Below are positions 52,694 through 61,100 of a stretch of 64,000 bases of DNA, one piece after another. The notes under the pieces are model-generated. The model was not told where the DNA came from and ran no database searches. It worked only from the letters and a program-made list of their open reading frames with translations. Origin of the DNA: JAWXBR01 sp034440235 (lineage in GTDB: Bacteria; Bacteroidota; Ignavibacteria; Kapaibacteriales; Kapaibacteriaceae); assembly GCA_034440235.1 (NCBI GenBank), contig JAWXBR010000029.1, positions 50,145-114,144 on the forward strand. Direction: 5' to 3'. Numbering within the stretch: the first letter of the stretch is position 1; every line of letters starts with the position of its first letter. Position numbers and translations under genes: made by a program.

Positions 52694-52763
52694 TCATGGT
52701 ATCGCTTTTTCAGACAGGGTTGTTTTGACAATGGTATCGCTTTTTCAGACAGGGTTGTTCTAA
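52659..52763 (+). repeat. Tail echo of sufT: three 35-base units, two as 10-codon ORFs
   Basis: Unit 1 (52659-52693) is the end of sufT, reading ALFQIGLF-stop. Units 2 (52694-52728) and 3 (52729-52763) are 35 bases each, differ at only a few end positions, and each holds an ATG-started ORF MVSLFQTGLF with stop TGA or TAA. Against unit 1 the copies keep LFQ-x-GLF-stop but use different synonymous codons (tta/ctt, gga/ggg, tta/ttg). The three units lie in three different frames. Unit 3 ends two bases before the next gene's ATG. Confidence 0.92.
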
Positions 52764-52765
52764 GT

Positions 52766-53872
52766 ATGGCAGTTCAGTTCCATAAACTAACGGTTGCAGA
52801 TGTCCAACGTGAAACGTCGGACACAATAGCAATTACGTTTGATGTGCCTGATGCGCTTCTTCCTGTGTTTCAGTACAAACAGGGACAATACCTAACGGTA
52901 CGCATGGATGTCGACGGCGTAAGTCATCGCAGAAACTACTCGTTATGTTCTAGCCCCTTCTTCGACGAGCCCCTTACCATTGCAGTTAAGCGTGTGAATG
53001 ATGGCGTTGTATCGTCATGGCTGAACGTAGGTGTGAAGCCGGGGGATGTACTCGAAGTGTATCCACCAATGGGGAATTTCACGAAAGAGTTGAATGCAGA
53101 ACATACAAAGCATTATGTGCTCTTTGGTGGAGGTAGTGGCATTACGCCTCTCATGTCGATGCTCAAGAGTATCATACGTGTCGAGCCAAGTAGCCAGGTA
53201 CAACTGTTCTATGCAAACCGCGACAAAGCGTCAGTGATATTTAGTGCTCAGCTTGAAGCGCTGGAGCTGGCACATCCGGATACACTGCACATTACACACA
53301 TTCTTGAGTCGGATGCATATGCGTCAGGTGCGGTTAAGGGGCTCATGGATGTTGCTACAGCGACCGCACTGTTGAACACCGTTGATAGACGACCCGACAC
53401 AGAATATTTTGTGTGCGGTCCGACAGGCATGATGGACGTTGTATTGGCGGTGTTAAAGGGAGCAGGAATTGACGACAAACACATACATCGCGAATATTTC
53501 ACGATAGATAAGACTGCCCTGGAGTTAAACCAAGCGGACGAAGTTGAAAGTAAAAATGTGGTAAAAGAAGAAACTCAAATGGTCGAAGAAGTAAAGACAC
53601 ATTCGGTCACAATAAAGCTATACGGCAAACAACACACGTTTGATGTCCATCCCGACGAGACCATCCTTTCGGCGGCGCAACGTGAGAACCTCGATCCGCC
53701 ATATGCATGTCAGATTGGCGCGTGTTGTACATGTCGTGCTCGTGTGTTGTCGGGCAAGGTAGTCATGGATGAACGTGAAGCTCTGTCGGACGATGAGATG
53801 GCTGAAGGATATGTGCTTACATGCCAGTCACATCCAGTAACGAGTGGTGTTGTTGCCGATTATGATCAATAG
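52766..53872 (+). CDS. FNR-type reductase fused to a plant-type ferredoxin (PaaE-like)
   Basis: A 368-residue flavo-iron-sulfur protein. Residues 1-100 bind flavin ('RNYSLCSSPFFDEPLTIAVK'), about 105-235 bind NAD(P)H ('VLFGGGSGITPLMSMLKSI', 'YFVCGPTGMMDVVLAVL'), and 275-368 are a [2Fe-2S] ferredoxin with 'YACQIGACCTCRARV' (C-x4-C-x2-C) and the last Cys in 'VLTCQSHPV'. The domain order is that of PaaE, the reductase of phenylacetyl-CoA epoxidase, but no PaaABC oxygenase genes are present. It lies between sufT (itself PaaD-like) and an Rrf2 regulator, so electron supply to Fe-S assembly or another oxygenase is plausible; not proven. Confidence 0.88.
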   Translation: MAVQFHKLTVADVQRETSDTIAITFDVPDALLPVFQYKQGQYLTVRMDVDGVSHRRNYSLCSSPFFDEPLTIAVKRVNDGVVSSWLNVGVKPGDVLEVYPPMGNFTKELNAEHTKHYVLFGGGSGITPLMSMLKSIIRVEPSSQVQLFYANRDKASVIFSAQLEALELAHPDTLHITHILESDAYASGAVKGLMDVATATALLNTVDRRPDTEYFVCGPTGMMDVVLAVLKGAGIDDKHIHREYFTIDKTALELNQADEVESKNVVKEETQMVEEVKTHSVTIKLYGKQHTFDVHPDETILSAAQRENLDPPYACQIGACCTCRARVLSGKVVMDEREALSDDEMAEGYVLTCQSHPVTSGVVADYDQ

Positions 53873-53874
53873 CA

Positions 53875-54345
53875 ATGGTTAAACTCTCCAAACGCATCGA
53901 ATATGCTTTGCTTGCTGTGCAGGAAATGGCGCGGCAACCAGAGACGATTGTATCGGCTAAGGACATCGCCGATAGATTCGATATTTCGTTTACGTTACTT
54001 GCAAAGGTTCTGCAGCAACTGGTGCACGCTGGATATGTTCGATCGTATCACGGAGTACATGGCGGGTATGAACTTGCCGTTGCTTCCGATCGACTTAGTG
54101 TTGCAGATGTAATAGTTGCGGTTGACGGACGTAAGAGTGCCCTTGTAGAATGTCAGGACCAGGACAACGAGCATACGTGCTCTACACATGGCACCTGCAC
54201 CATTCGTGAGCCCCTTGCTGTACTGCAGGAACGTATTATGCTGGCTTTTACCTCGATGACCGTTCAAGAATTGGCTCAGCCTTCTCAAGAGTTCGCTCAG
54301 CCAATCATGCTTGTGTCTTTGTCTTTCTCAGAAACCAATTCGTAA
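53875..54345 (+). CDS. Rrf2-family transcriptional regulator (IscR/SufR-like)
   Basis: A 156-residue Rrf2 protein: winged helix with 'RIEYALLAVQEMARQPETIV', 'IADRFDISFTLLAKVLQQLV' and 'GYVRSYHGVHGGYELA'. Three cysteines that could hold a cluster lie at about 102-118 as C-x8-C-x5-C in 'ECQDQDNEHTCSTHGTCTI', unlike the C-x5-C-x5-C of IscR. Placed within the suf block, it probably senses Fe-S supply and controls the operon. Its start is two bases after the reductase stop, and the C-terminal 40 residues are Gln/Ser-rich and variable. Confidence 0.88.
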   Translation: MVKLSKRIEYALLAVQEMARQPETIVSAKDIADRFDISFTLLAKVLQQLVHAGYVRSYHGVHGGYELAVASDRLSVADVIVAVDGRKSALVECQDQDNEHTCSTHGTCTIREPLAVLQERIMLAFTSMTVQELAQPSQEFAQPIMLVSLSFSETNS

Positions 54346-54361
54346 CAAGAAGGAGCTTACT

Positions 54362-54760
54362 ATGAGTGTTGCAATTATGGGTACCGATACACTGTCCGTT
54401 CCAACTGGCATCATCGGTACTGACGAGCACGACAACATTTCGCTATCGCAGAAAGCATTACGCGAAGTGCGTAACATCAAGGAACAAAACAGCATTCCTG
54501 CGGACTATGGCCTTCGCCTTGGCGTCAAGGGCGGCGGTTGCTCTGGAATGTCGTACACATTGGGATTTGATGCACAGTCTCACGACAACGATCTCGTTCT
54601 CGATGCCGACGGTGTTAATGTATTCATCGATGCTAAGTCGATGTTCTACCTCATGGGCATCACACTTGATTTCAGCGATGGTTTGATGGGCAAAGGCTTT
54701 ACGTTTAACAATCCAAACGCGACGAAGACCTGCGGTTGCGGATCGTCGTTCGGCGCATAA
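54362..54760 (+). CDS. A-type iron-sulfur carrier (IscA/ErpA/SufA family)
   Basis: About 132 residues from the ATG at 54362, preceded by AAGGAG seven bases upstream; the longer frame overlaps the previous gene. Three cluster-binding cysteines are seen in 'GVKGGGCSGMSYTLGF' and 'TKTCGCGSSFG'. A 25-residue N-terminal extension ('MSVAIMGTDTLSVPTGII') is longer than the usual ~107-residue family. It accepts assembled clusters from SufBCD and passes them to targets. Superoxide dismutase follows after 23 bases. Confidence 0.94.
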   Translation: MSVAIMGTDTLSVPTGIIGTDEHDNISLSQKALREVRNIKEQNSIPADYGLRLGVKGGGCSGMSYTLGFDAQSHDNDLVLDADGVNVFIDAKSMFYLMGITLDFSDGLMGKGFTFNNPNATKTCGCGSSFGA

Positions 54761-54783
54761 CACTACTGATCTAAGGAGCAGAA

Positions 54784-55410
54784 ATGTCTAAGGAGTGGAA
54801 ATTCAACGCTCGTCCGTACAGCGACGCAGAAGCACCCGAATTACTAAAGGATGTAGTCTCGCCACAAACGGCAGACTGGCATTACAACAAGCATCACAAG
54901 GGCTACGTAACGGCCCTGAATAAAATCGAGTCGCTGCTTCCGAATGCCGACAAGAAAGAAGCAAACGGTAATTGGAGCGAATTCGGAGAATTGAAGCGTA
55001 GGCAAACATGGAATCATGGTGGAACAGTCCTGCATGACGTGTATTGGCAGGTACTTGGCGGTAATGGCGACCACACACAGGGCGGTGATATTGCTGCTGC
55101 GATCGAAGCGGAGTTCGGTTCGATTGATGCGTGGAAAGCCGACTTCAAGGCTACGGCACTTTCAGCAAAACTCTCCGGATGGGGCGTTCTTTGTCTTGAT
55201 ACGTTGTATTCTGGACGCCTTCTGAATGTGTTAGTGGACGAACACCATTACGGCGCTGTATGGGGCGGTATACCGCTGATTGCATGCGACGTGTTCGAAC
55301 ATGCCTACTATCACAAAGACGGTCCAGAGCGGGGTAAGTACATCGACAGTTTTATTAATGCGTTGCACTGGGGTCGTATCAATGAGCGATTCAAGAAGCA
55401 CTCTCGCTAA
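54784..55410 (+). CDS. Superoxide dismutase, Fe/Mn type
   Basis: A 208-residue Fe/Mn SOD. Metal ligands are in 'WHYNKHHKGYVTALNKIE', 'NHGGTVLHDVYWQVLGG' and Asp/His of 'ACDVFEHAYYHKDG'; 'AKLSGWGVLCLD' is the core strand region. Fe versus Mn cannot be told securely. No signal peptide, so it is cytoplasmic. It follows the Fe-S carrier gene, with AAGGAG upstream, and fits an oxidative-stress role for this operon because superoxide destroys Fe-S clusters. Confidence 0.95.
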   Translation: MSKEWKFNARPYSDAEAPELLKDVVSPQTADWHYNKHHKGYVTALNKIESLLPNADKKEANGNWSEFGELKRRQTWNHGGTVLHDVYWQVLGGNGDHTQGGDIAAAIEAEFGSIDAWKADFKATALSAKLSGWGVLCLDTLYSGRLLNVLVDEHHYGAVWGGIPLIACDVFEHAYYHKDGPERGKYIDSFINALHWGRINERFKKHSR

Positions 55411-55421
55411 TTAACTGAAGT

Positions 55422-56048
55422 ATGACCCTCGGTCTCTTTCCATTGAACATCGTCTTGTTCCCAGGTGCACAAGTGCCCCTTCACGTATACGAGACACGAT
55501 ACAAGGCGTTGGTAAATGAATGCCTCACGGGCGGCGGAATGTTTGGTATCAACCTCGTTGAGCAGGGACATATGTTTCCCATTGGTTGCGCCGCCCGTGT
55601 TGCTGAAATCACACAGAAGTATGATGATGGACGTATGGACATCATCGCTGAAGGCACACATCGATATCGATTGTTAGGAATTCGCGAAGACGATAAACCA
55701 TACGCTATTGGTGAGACCGAGGACATAGTCGATGATATTGAGCCCATTGATTCCGGTCTTGTTGAAAAATGTGCTGACATGTACAATCAGATTATCGATC
55801 TCGTGTACGGAGATGCTGGACCACGCTTCGATCCGTTGGCGAGTTTCGAGATGATGCCTTCGTTCTTTATGGCCCCTAAATCAGGACTATCAACCGACCA
55901 GAAACAACGGCTGCTTGAGTCTGTAACCGAGAACGACAGATTGGAACTCATTCTCGATCACTTAAATGATATTGTACCAACTGTGCGTCAGGCTGAACTC
56001 GTGCAACGCGTTATTCGAAGCGACGGTTACTTCCCGGTGAGGCAGTAA
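55422..56048 (+). CDS. Lon substrate-binding (LAN) domain protein
   Basis: A 208-residue protein made only of a Lon N-terminal domain: 'LFPLNIVLFPGAQVPLHVYE' and 'RYKALVNECLTGGGMFG' at the start, then 'EGTHRYRLLGI' near residue 85, and a helical half with 'SVTENDRLELILDHLND'. There is no ATPase or protease part, as in stand-alone LonB-like/YcaC domain proteins, whose role is unclear. Starts 12 bases after the SOD gene; its stop overlaps the next ATG (TAATG). Confidence 0.85.
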   Translation: MTLGLFPLNIVLFPGAQVPLHVYETRYKALVNECLTGGGMFGINLVEQGHMFPIGCAARVAEITQKYDDGRMDIIAEGTHRYRLLGIREDDKPYAIGETEDIVDDIEPIDSGLVEKCADMYNQIIDLVYGDAGPRFDPLASFEMMPSFFMAPKSGLSTDQKQRLLESVTENDRLELILDHLNDIVPTVRQAELVQRVIRSDGYFPVRQ

Positions 56049-57319
56049 TGCATGCATCAGGATTGCATCAGCGGTCTATTTATAAGCTCATCGATAAAAT
56101 ACTTTCTGCCGAATTCAAGAAACCAATAGACCTGTTGATTTCGCTCGTGCGTGACATCGTCGATTCTGGACAGTTTGTAATGACAGGCGGACGTGTCTGG
56201 GAGCTCGACGACGCTGAAGACACGTACACTCTTTGCTATCAGGAAGGGGAGATGGAATTCCTAAATGTTGGTACAAAACGTAGTGTTGTTGAGCTTCCGG
56301 TTATGGTAGAATTGGCAGCGCGCAAAACACTTGTCTCAACGTTTCAGTCTGACGATGGAATTCGCATCTATTCTCTGACGGGCGTAGGTGATACAGTCAA
56401 ACGTCCGTCTGGATCTCTTTATAAATACGCTCTCGCCTTTACAGCCCACACCCTCGACGAAGAGTTCTACGACACGATGGTCGTCATTGGCAGTGCTGCA
56501 ACAACGGCTCTTCGAAATATGCAAGCCGCACAGCGCGAGAAGCGCATGCGCAAAGACCTCGATCAGGCTTGGGAAATCCAGCAGGGACTTGTTCCCGATC
56601 ATGCCACTACGTTCCACGACTTCGACATCTATGGAATTTCTGTTCCGGAGAGCGTCGTAGGCGGCGACTACTTCGACTATCTATACCCACCCGAAGAAGA
56701 GCAGACTCGACTCGGCCTTGTCATTAGTGATGCTGCCAGCAAAGGACTACCAGCCGCAGTGCAGGCTCTTTTTGTAAGTGGTGCGCTTCGTATGGCCATC
56801 CAGTTTCAAACGCGAATCTCGACCCTCATTCAGCGCCTTAACTGGCTCATTTTCGACACGTTTCCAAATGAGCGATTTGTAACGCTCTGTTATTGCGAGC
56901 TTTCGAAAAGCTCGAACGGACTTGTCCTTTATGCAAATGCCGGGCATTGTCCACCCATACATTATATAGCGGCAACAGGCCAGGTGGAATACCTGATGCC
57001 GACCGGCGGCATCCTAGGAATTGTCGAGGAGCAGCCATTCGGAGTGGAAAACGTGAACCTTCGAGCAAACGATATCCTCGTTCTGTATACAGATGGGTTA
57101 ACAGAGGCGCAGAACGCTACGGGAGCACCCTATGGTGAAGAGCGCATCGTACAGCTCATTCGCGATCATAAAGACAGCTCCGCAGAGATTATTGCTCAGC
57201 TTCTGCTTGCAGATGTACAGACATACTCAGCCAGAGCTAACTATTCTGACGATAAGACACTTATAGTGGTGAAACGTCGCGGTTCACAGACTGCATCGCC
57301 TTCTCAGCCCCTTGCCTGA
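56048..57319 (+). CDS. SpoIIE/RsbU-type PP2C phosphatase with GAF-like sensor
   Basis: A 423-residue protein. Residues 1-160 form a GAF-like sensory domain; 'REKRMRKDLDQAWEIQQGLV' is the linker helix always found before these phosphatases; from about 195 comes the PP2C domain with 'ESVVGGDYFDYLY' and 'VISDAASKGLPAAVQALFV' (metal-binding Asp), 'LYANAGHCPPIHYI' and 'ILVLYTDGLTEAQNATG'. It dephosphorylates an anti-sigma antagonist or similar partner; none is encoded nearby. The last 59 bases overlap the 3' end of pth on the other strand, covering the tail 'RGSQTASPSQPLA'. Confidence 0.92.
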   Translation: MHASGLHQRSIYKLIDKILSAEFKKPIDLLISLVRDIVDSGQFVMTGGRVWELDDAEDTYTLCYQEGEMEFLNVGTKRSVVELPVMVELAARKTLVSTFQSDDGIRIYSLTGVGDTVKRPSGSLYKYALAFTAHTLDEEFYDTMVVIGSAATTALRNMQAAQREKRMRKDLDQAWEIQQGLVPDHATTFHDFDIYGISVPESVVGGDYFDYLYPPEEEQTRLGLVISDAASKGLPAAVQALFVSGALRMAIQFQTRISTLIQRLNWLIFDTFPNERFVTLCYCELSKSSNGLVLYANAGHCPPIHYIAATGQVEYLMPTGGILGIVEEQPFGVENVNLRANDILVLYTDGLTEAQNATGAPYGEERIVQLIRDHKDSSAEIIAQLLLADVQTYSARANYSDDKTLIVVKRRGSQTASPSQPLA

Positions 57320-57854
57320 TAATCGTGTCTACTGCTTCTGCTGCCCGCAGTATTGCCTGTTTAAGAAGGGTGTAATCCGTTTCTGGGAAGGGGCTTAGGA
57401 CATAATCTACAAGGCCACCCGGACTAAAATCACGTCCGATTCCGCATCGAAGCCTCCAAAACTCTGTCGTATTGAGCTCCTGAATTACAGAGCTCAACCC
57501 GTTATGACCGCCATCGCTACCACCTTTCCTTAAGTGGATTCGGCCAACCGGGAAGTTGTACTCATCTGCTATTACCACGCAGCGACTGGGGACCACATCC
57601 AGTTGCTCGGCCTTTTTCTTGATGGCCTGTCCGGAAAGATTCATATAGGTAAGAGACTTCAATACCGTGATCCGCTCAGAAGCAACGCTGAAGTTTGCCT
57701 CGAGCCAAGGTGGCTCATTCCGCTCGTCGGACCATTCAGCTTTGTGGCCCATGGCTATTGCGTCGGCAACCATAAATCCAACATTGTGTCGAGTCTCAGC
57801 ATACTTCTCTCCTGGGTTGCCAAGTCCAATGATTAACCATGATCGTATGTTCAT
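57261..57854 (-). CDS. pth: Peptidyl-tRNA hydrolase
   Basis: A 197-residue Pth, complete. 'IIGLGNPGEKYAETRHNVGF' includes the catalytic His near residue 23; 'LTYMNLSGQAI' and 'VIADEYNFPVGRIHLRKGGS' and 'DGGHNGLSSVIQ' supply the other active-site Asn/Asp residues. It frees peptidyl-tRNA that drops off ribosomes, recycling tRNA. The gene lies tail to tail with the phosphatase, overlapping by 59 bases. Confidence 0.96.
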   Translation of the reverse strand: MNIRSWLIIGLGNPGEKYAETRHNVGFMVADAIAMGHKAEWSDERNEPPWLEANFSVASERITVLKSLTYMNLSGQAIKKKAEQLDVVPSRCVVIADEYNFPVGRIHLRKGGSDGGHNGLSSVIQELNTTEFWRLRCGIGRDFSPGGLVDYVLSPFPETDYTLLKQAILRAAEAVDTIIRQGAEKAMQSVNRDVSPL

Positions 57855-58154
57855 GTGGATATCTCGATTTTGTGCGTATTATTACGTACTGATGTCACGA
57901 TTGGGGTAGGGCGATGTGGAGCGAATCCAGGTTGTTTGATGCAATAATCGCGCCTGCAGGTACAATAAAATTATTCAGAATTTTTGAGGTGATGCCACGC
58001 AACTCTTTGTTACACAACGAATTACACAAATCTACGTATTTCTAACAAGGGCTAAAAGCGCGACCTTTGTCGAGTCTGTACAGAGAACACCTCTCTGTAC
58101 TTGGACATGGGCGGGCTTCCTGGGCAGGATGCGATTGAATTGGGCAATTACTGC
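57855..58154. other. 300-base intergenic region upstream of the fibre-like gene cluster
   Basis: No gene is visible. It is more AT-rich around 57955-58045, with a direct repeat ttacacaa (within 58011-58030) and an 8-base-arm hairpin at 58078-58085/58093-58100 (gtacagag...ctctgtac). These are candidate promoter/leader features of the cluster, but I cannot place a convincing -33/-7 pair. The frame of the next gene is open back to a TTG at 58101. Confidence 0.4.
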
Positions 58155-61100
58155 ATGACAGTTGATAAAACTGGAATATTGACTCGTTTTACAACGATTC
58201 TACTGGTGGGGCTGTGCCTTATCGGGGCATCAGTGCATGCACAAGACAATGTGGGTATCGGGACCGCTAATCCAAATCCTTCTGCTCTTCTCGATCTGGA
58301 AAGCACTACCAAGGGTTTTCTAGCTCCAAGAATGACAACGGCCCAGCGCGACGCAATCATATTGCCTGCCAATGGCCTTATGATCTTCAACCTCTCAACT
58401 GATATGTACCAATACAACTTTGGTACTCCGTTGGTGCCGGCATGGATATCCTTCCTTTCAATTGATATTTCAGGCGGGACCACCAGCAAGAACTTCTGGA
58501 GTTTGTCCGGCAACGACTCGGTTAATGTCGCTCAACACTTCATTGGCACGCGAAACGCGCAGCCGCTAATCTTCAAAACCGATAACACACTCAGAATGAC
58601 TATTGCCACGAACGGCGAGGTTACAACTGAGAGTGGAATCGTTGTACGTTCTGGTGGTCTGAACCTGCTTGGAACGTCGTCGCCGCTGCTAATGGATGGC
58701 AATTCCGGAGGTGTCGGCCAGCTTCTTGTTTCTGGAGGTCCGGGATCGACGCCACAGTGGACGCCAGATCTGGTGCTTAATGCAGGCGGTCTGATCATAA
58801 ACACTCGCACAACAATCAATCAACCGTTCATCGTTGCAGACTCCGCCACATTTAACATTCTGCCAAAGATGCCGCTGCAGTATGGTCACATGCTTGTTGG
58901 CAATCAGCAAGACATCGCAGCTCCGATGGCTCCAGGCATTAATGGTGCGTTGCTGCAAATTGTCGCAGGCACGCCAACGTGGGTAACGCCCGATGCTGCC
59001 GCATACTGGTCACGTAGTGGTAACAGCGGTATCGGTGCTACGGATTATCTAGGAACGACTGATGCAAATGACCTGCGGTTTGCTACGAACGGTCAGCTTC
59101 GGATGACCATTTCTGGCGCAAATGGAAAGATTAGCGTTAACGATCTTGCAGGTGTACCACTCAACGCTCCGTTAGCACCGACAGACGGACTGGTTTTGGC
59201 CGACGCATCGGGTCAGCTCGTAAAACGAAGCATCTCTAGCCTCTTGGCTTTACCTCGAAATAATCTTTTCGTTGGTGACGAGAACAACGTCGCATCCCCA
59301 TTCGCACCGGGTCCGGATTCGTCATTCCTCGCCATCTTCAACGGCCAGCCAACCTGGTTTGATTTGTCGCAGGTTCTCCGTGAAGACCCGTGGATTCAAG
59401 GTGGCAATACAGCCCCTTCCAGCCCCATACTTGGGAATATGTCGGCAACCGGCATGCGTGATCTTGATATTCGTGCTGGCGGGCAATCGGTGTTCTACCT
59501 AAACGGTACAACGCCTCAAGTAGATGTAATGGTTCCGTTGAATTTATCAGGTGCTACGACTCCACTTCTTGCCGATGGCATAGCAGGTACGACGGGCAAC
59601 CCATTCGTGTCGTCGGGTGCGGGCCAAACGCCGCGCTGGACGACAGGAATGACGATTGGCGACCTGTCAGTTGAAATCAATGCACCTGCACTTACAATTA
59701 ATAGTGCGCAGACGACCTTTGTAGGCGAAGCTGCATTCACCGACTCAGCAACGTTCTCGATTCTACCTAGACTGCCTCTAACGTACGGCTACATGCTTAT
59801 TGGTAATTCGACAAACGTAGCAACTCCGGTTGCGCCTGGAATTAATGGTGCGATCCTTCAGATCCAGAATGGCAATCCGACATGGATTGCGCAGGAGTTT
59901 GCTTCGTATTGGTCGTTATCGGGGAACAGTGGTGTAGGAGCGACTGATTTCTTAGGCACGCGCGACGCAAACGATTTGCGTTTTGGTACGAATAACCAGC
60001 TGCGGATGACGATCAATTCAGCCAACGGCGGTGTGAATATTACTTCGCTAGCAGGTGCTGGTTTGTCTGGTGTACCTCCGGTGGGCGAAGGTGTTGTTGT
60101 AGTCGATGCTTCGGGGTCACTGGCCAAGCGCGAGATTTCGTCGCTGCTGCAGCTTCCACTCAACCACATCTACGTCGGCAATGCCCAAAACATGGCAACG
60201 CCGTATGCACCAGGTGCAGATTCTACCTTCTTGGGCATTGTTGCTGGACAACCACAGTGGGTGAGTCTTGCATCATTGTTAGGCACATCGTCGTGGTCCG
60301 TCGGCGGCAATCCTTCCCCTTCCAGTGCAATCCTTGGCAACATGGCTGCTACGGGAATGCGCGATCTAGACATTCGGGCAGGGGGCTCCACGGCTTTATT
60401 CCTAAACGGCACAACACCAGTGGTGGATGTGCGGGTTCCACTTAATCTCTCTGGGACAATAACACCATTTACTATGAACGGGCAGCCGGGTGCAATTGGA
60501 AATCCACTTGTTTCGGCTGGTGCTGGCGCTACCCCCACATGGTCAACTGGTTTATCAATATCAAACACGAACGTAACAATCAATGCTGACGCATTTGCAG
60601 TCAATAGTCAGCTCTCCACATTCAACAACAACGTGTCCTTCGCGGACTCGGTGAAGTTCAGTCTGTTGCCAGAGTTTCCGTTGCAAAACGGATATACACT
60701 CGTGGGCAATACATCGAACATCGCCACTCCTCTTGCTCCTGGAATCAACGGCTCCATCTTTCAAATCGTAGGTGGCTCGCCAGCGTGGATTACTCCTTCA
60801 ACCGCCGCTTTCTGGTCCCTTACCGGTAACTCCGGAACGGGTGCGACGGATTTTTTGGGTACCACTGACGCTAATGATTTGCGCATTGCTACGAACAACC
60901 AATTGCGGTTAGTCGTGGCTTCTGGTAACGGATCTGTGACAGTTACAAATCTTTCCACAGCACCAATCTACTCCGCGATTGGGCCAATGGATGGAATTGT
61001 CGTGGCAGATGCATCGGGTATGCTCGTAAAGCGGGACCGCCAAGCACTTCTCGAGATGCTTGGTATCTATGGTGGACGCTACGTCAATACGACGGGTACC

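Noticed and set aside
57855..58154. tRNA or small RNA gene
   Set aside because: No cloverleaf or T-loop sequence; only a small hairpin and short direct repeats.
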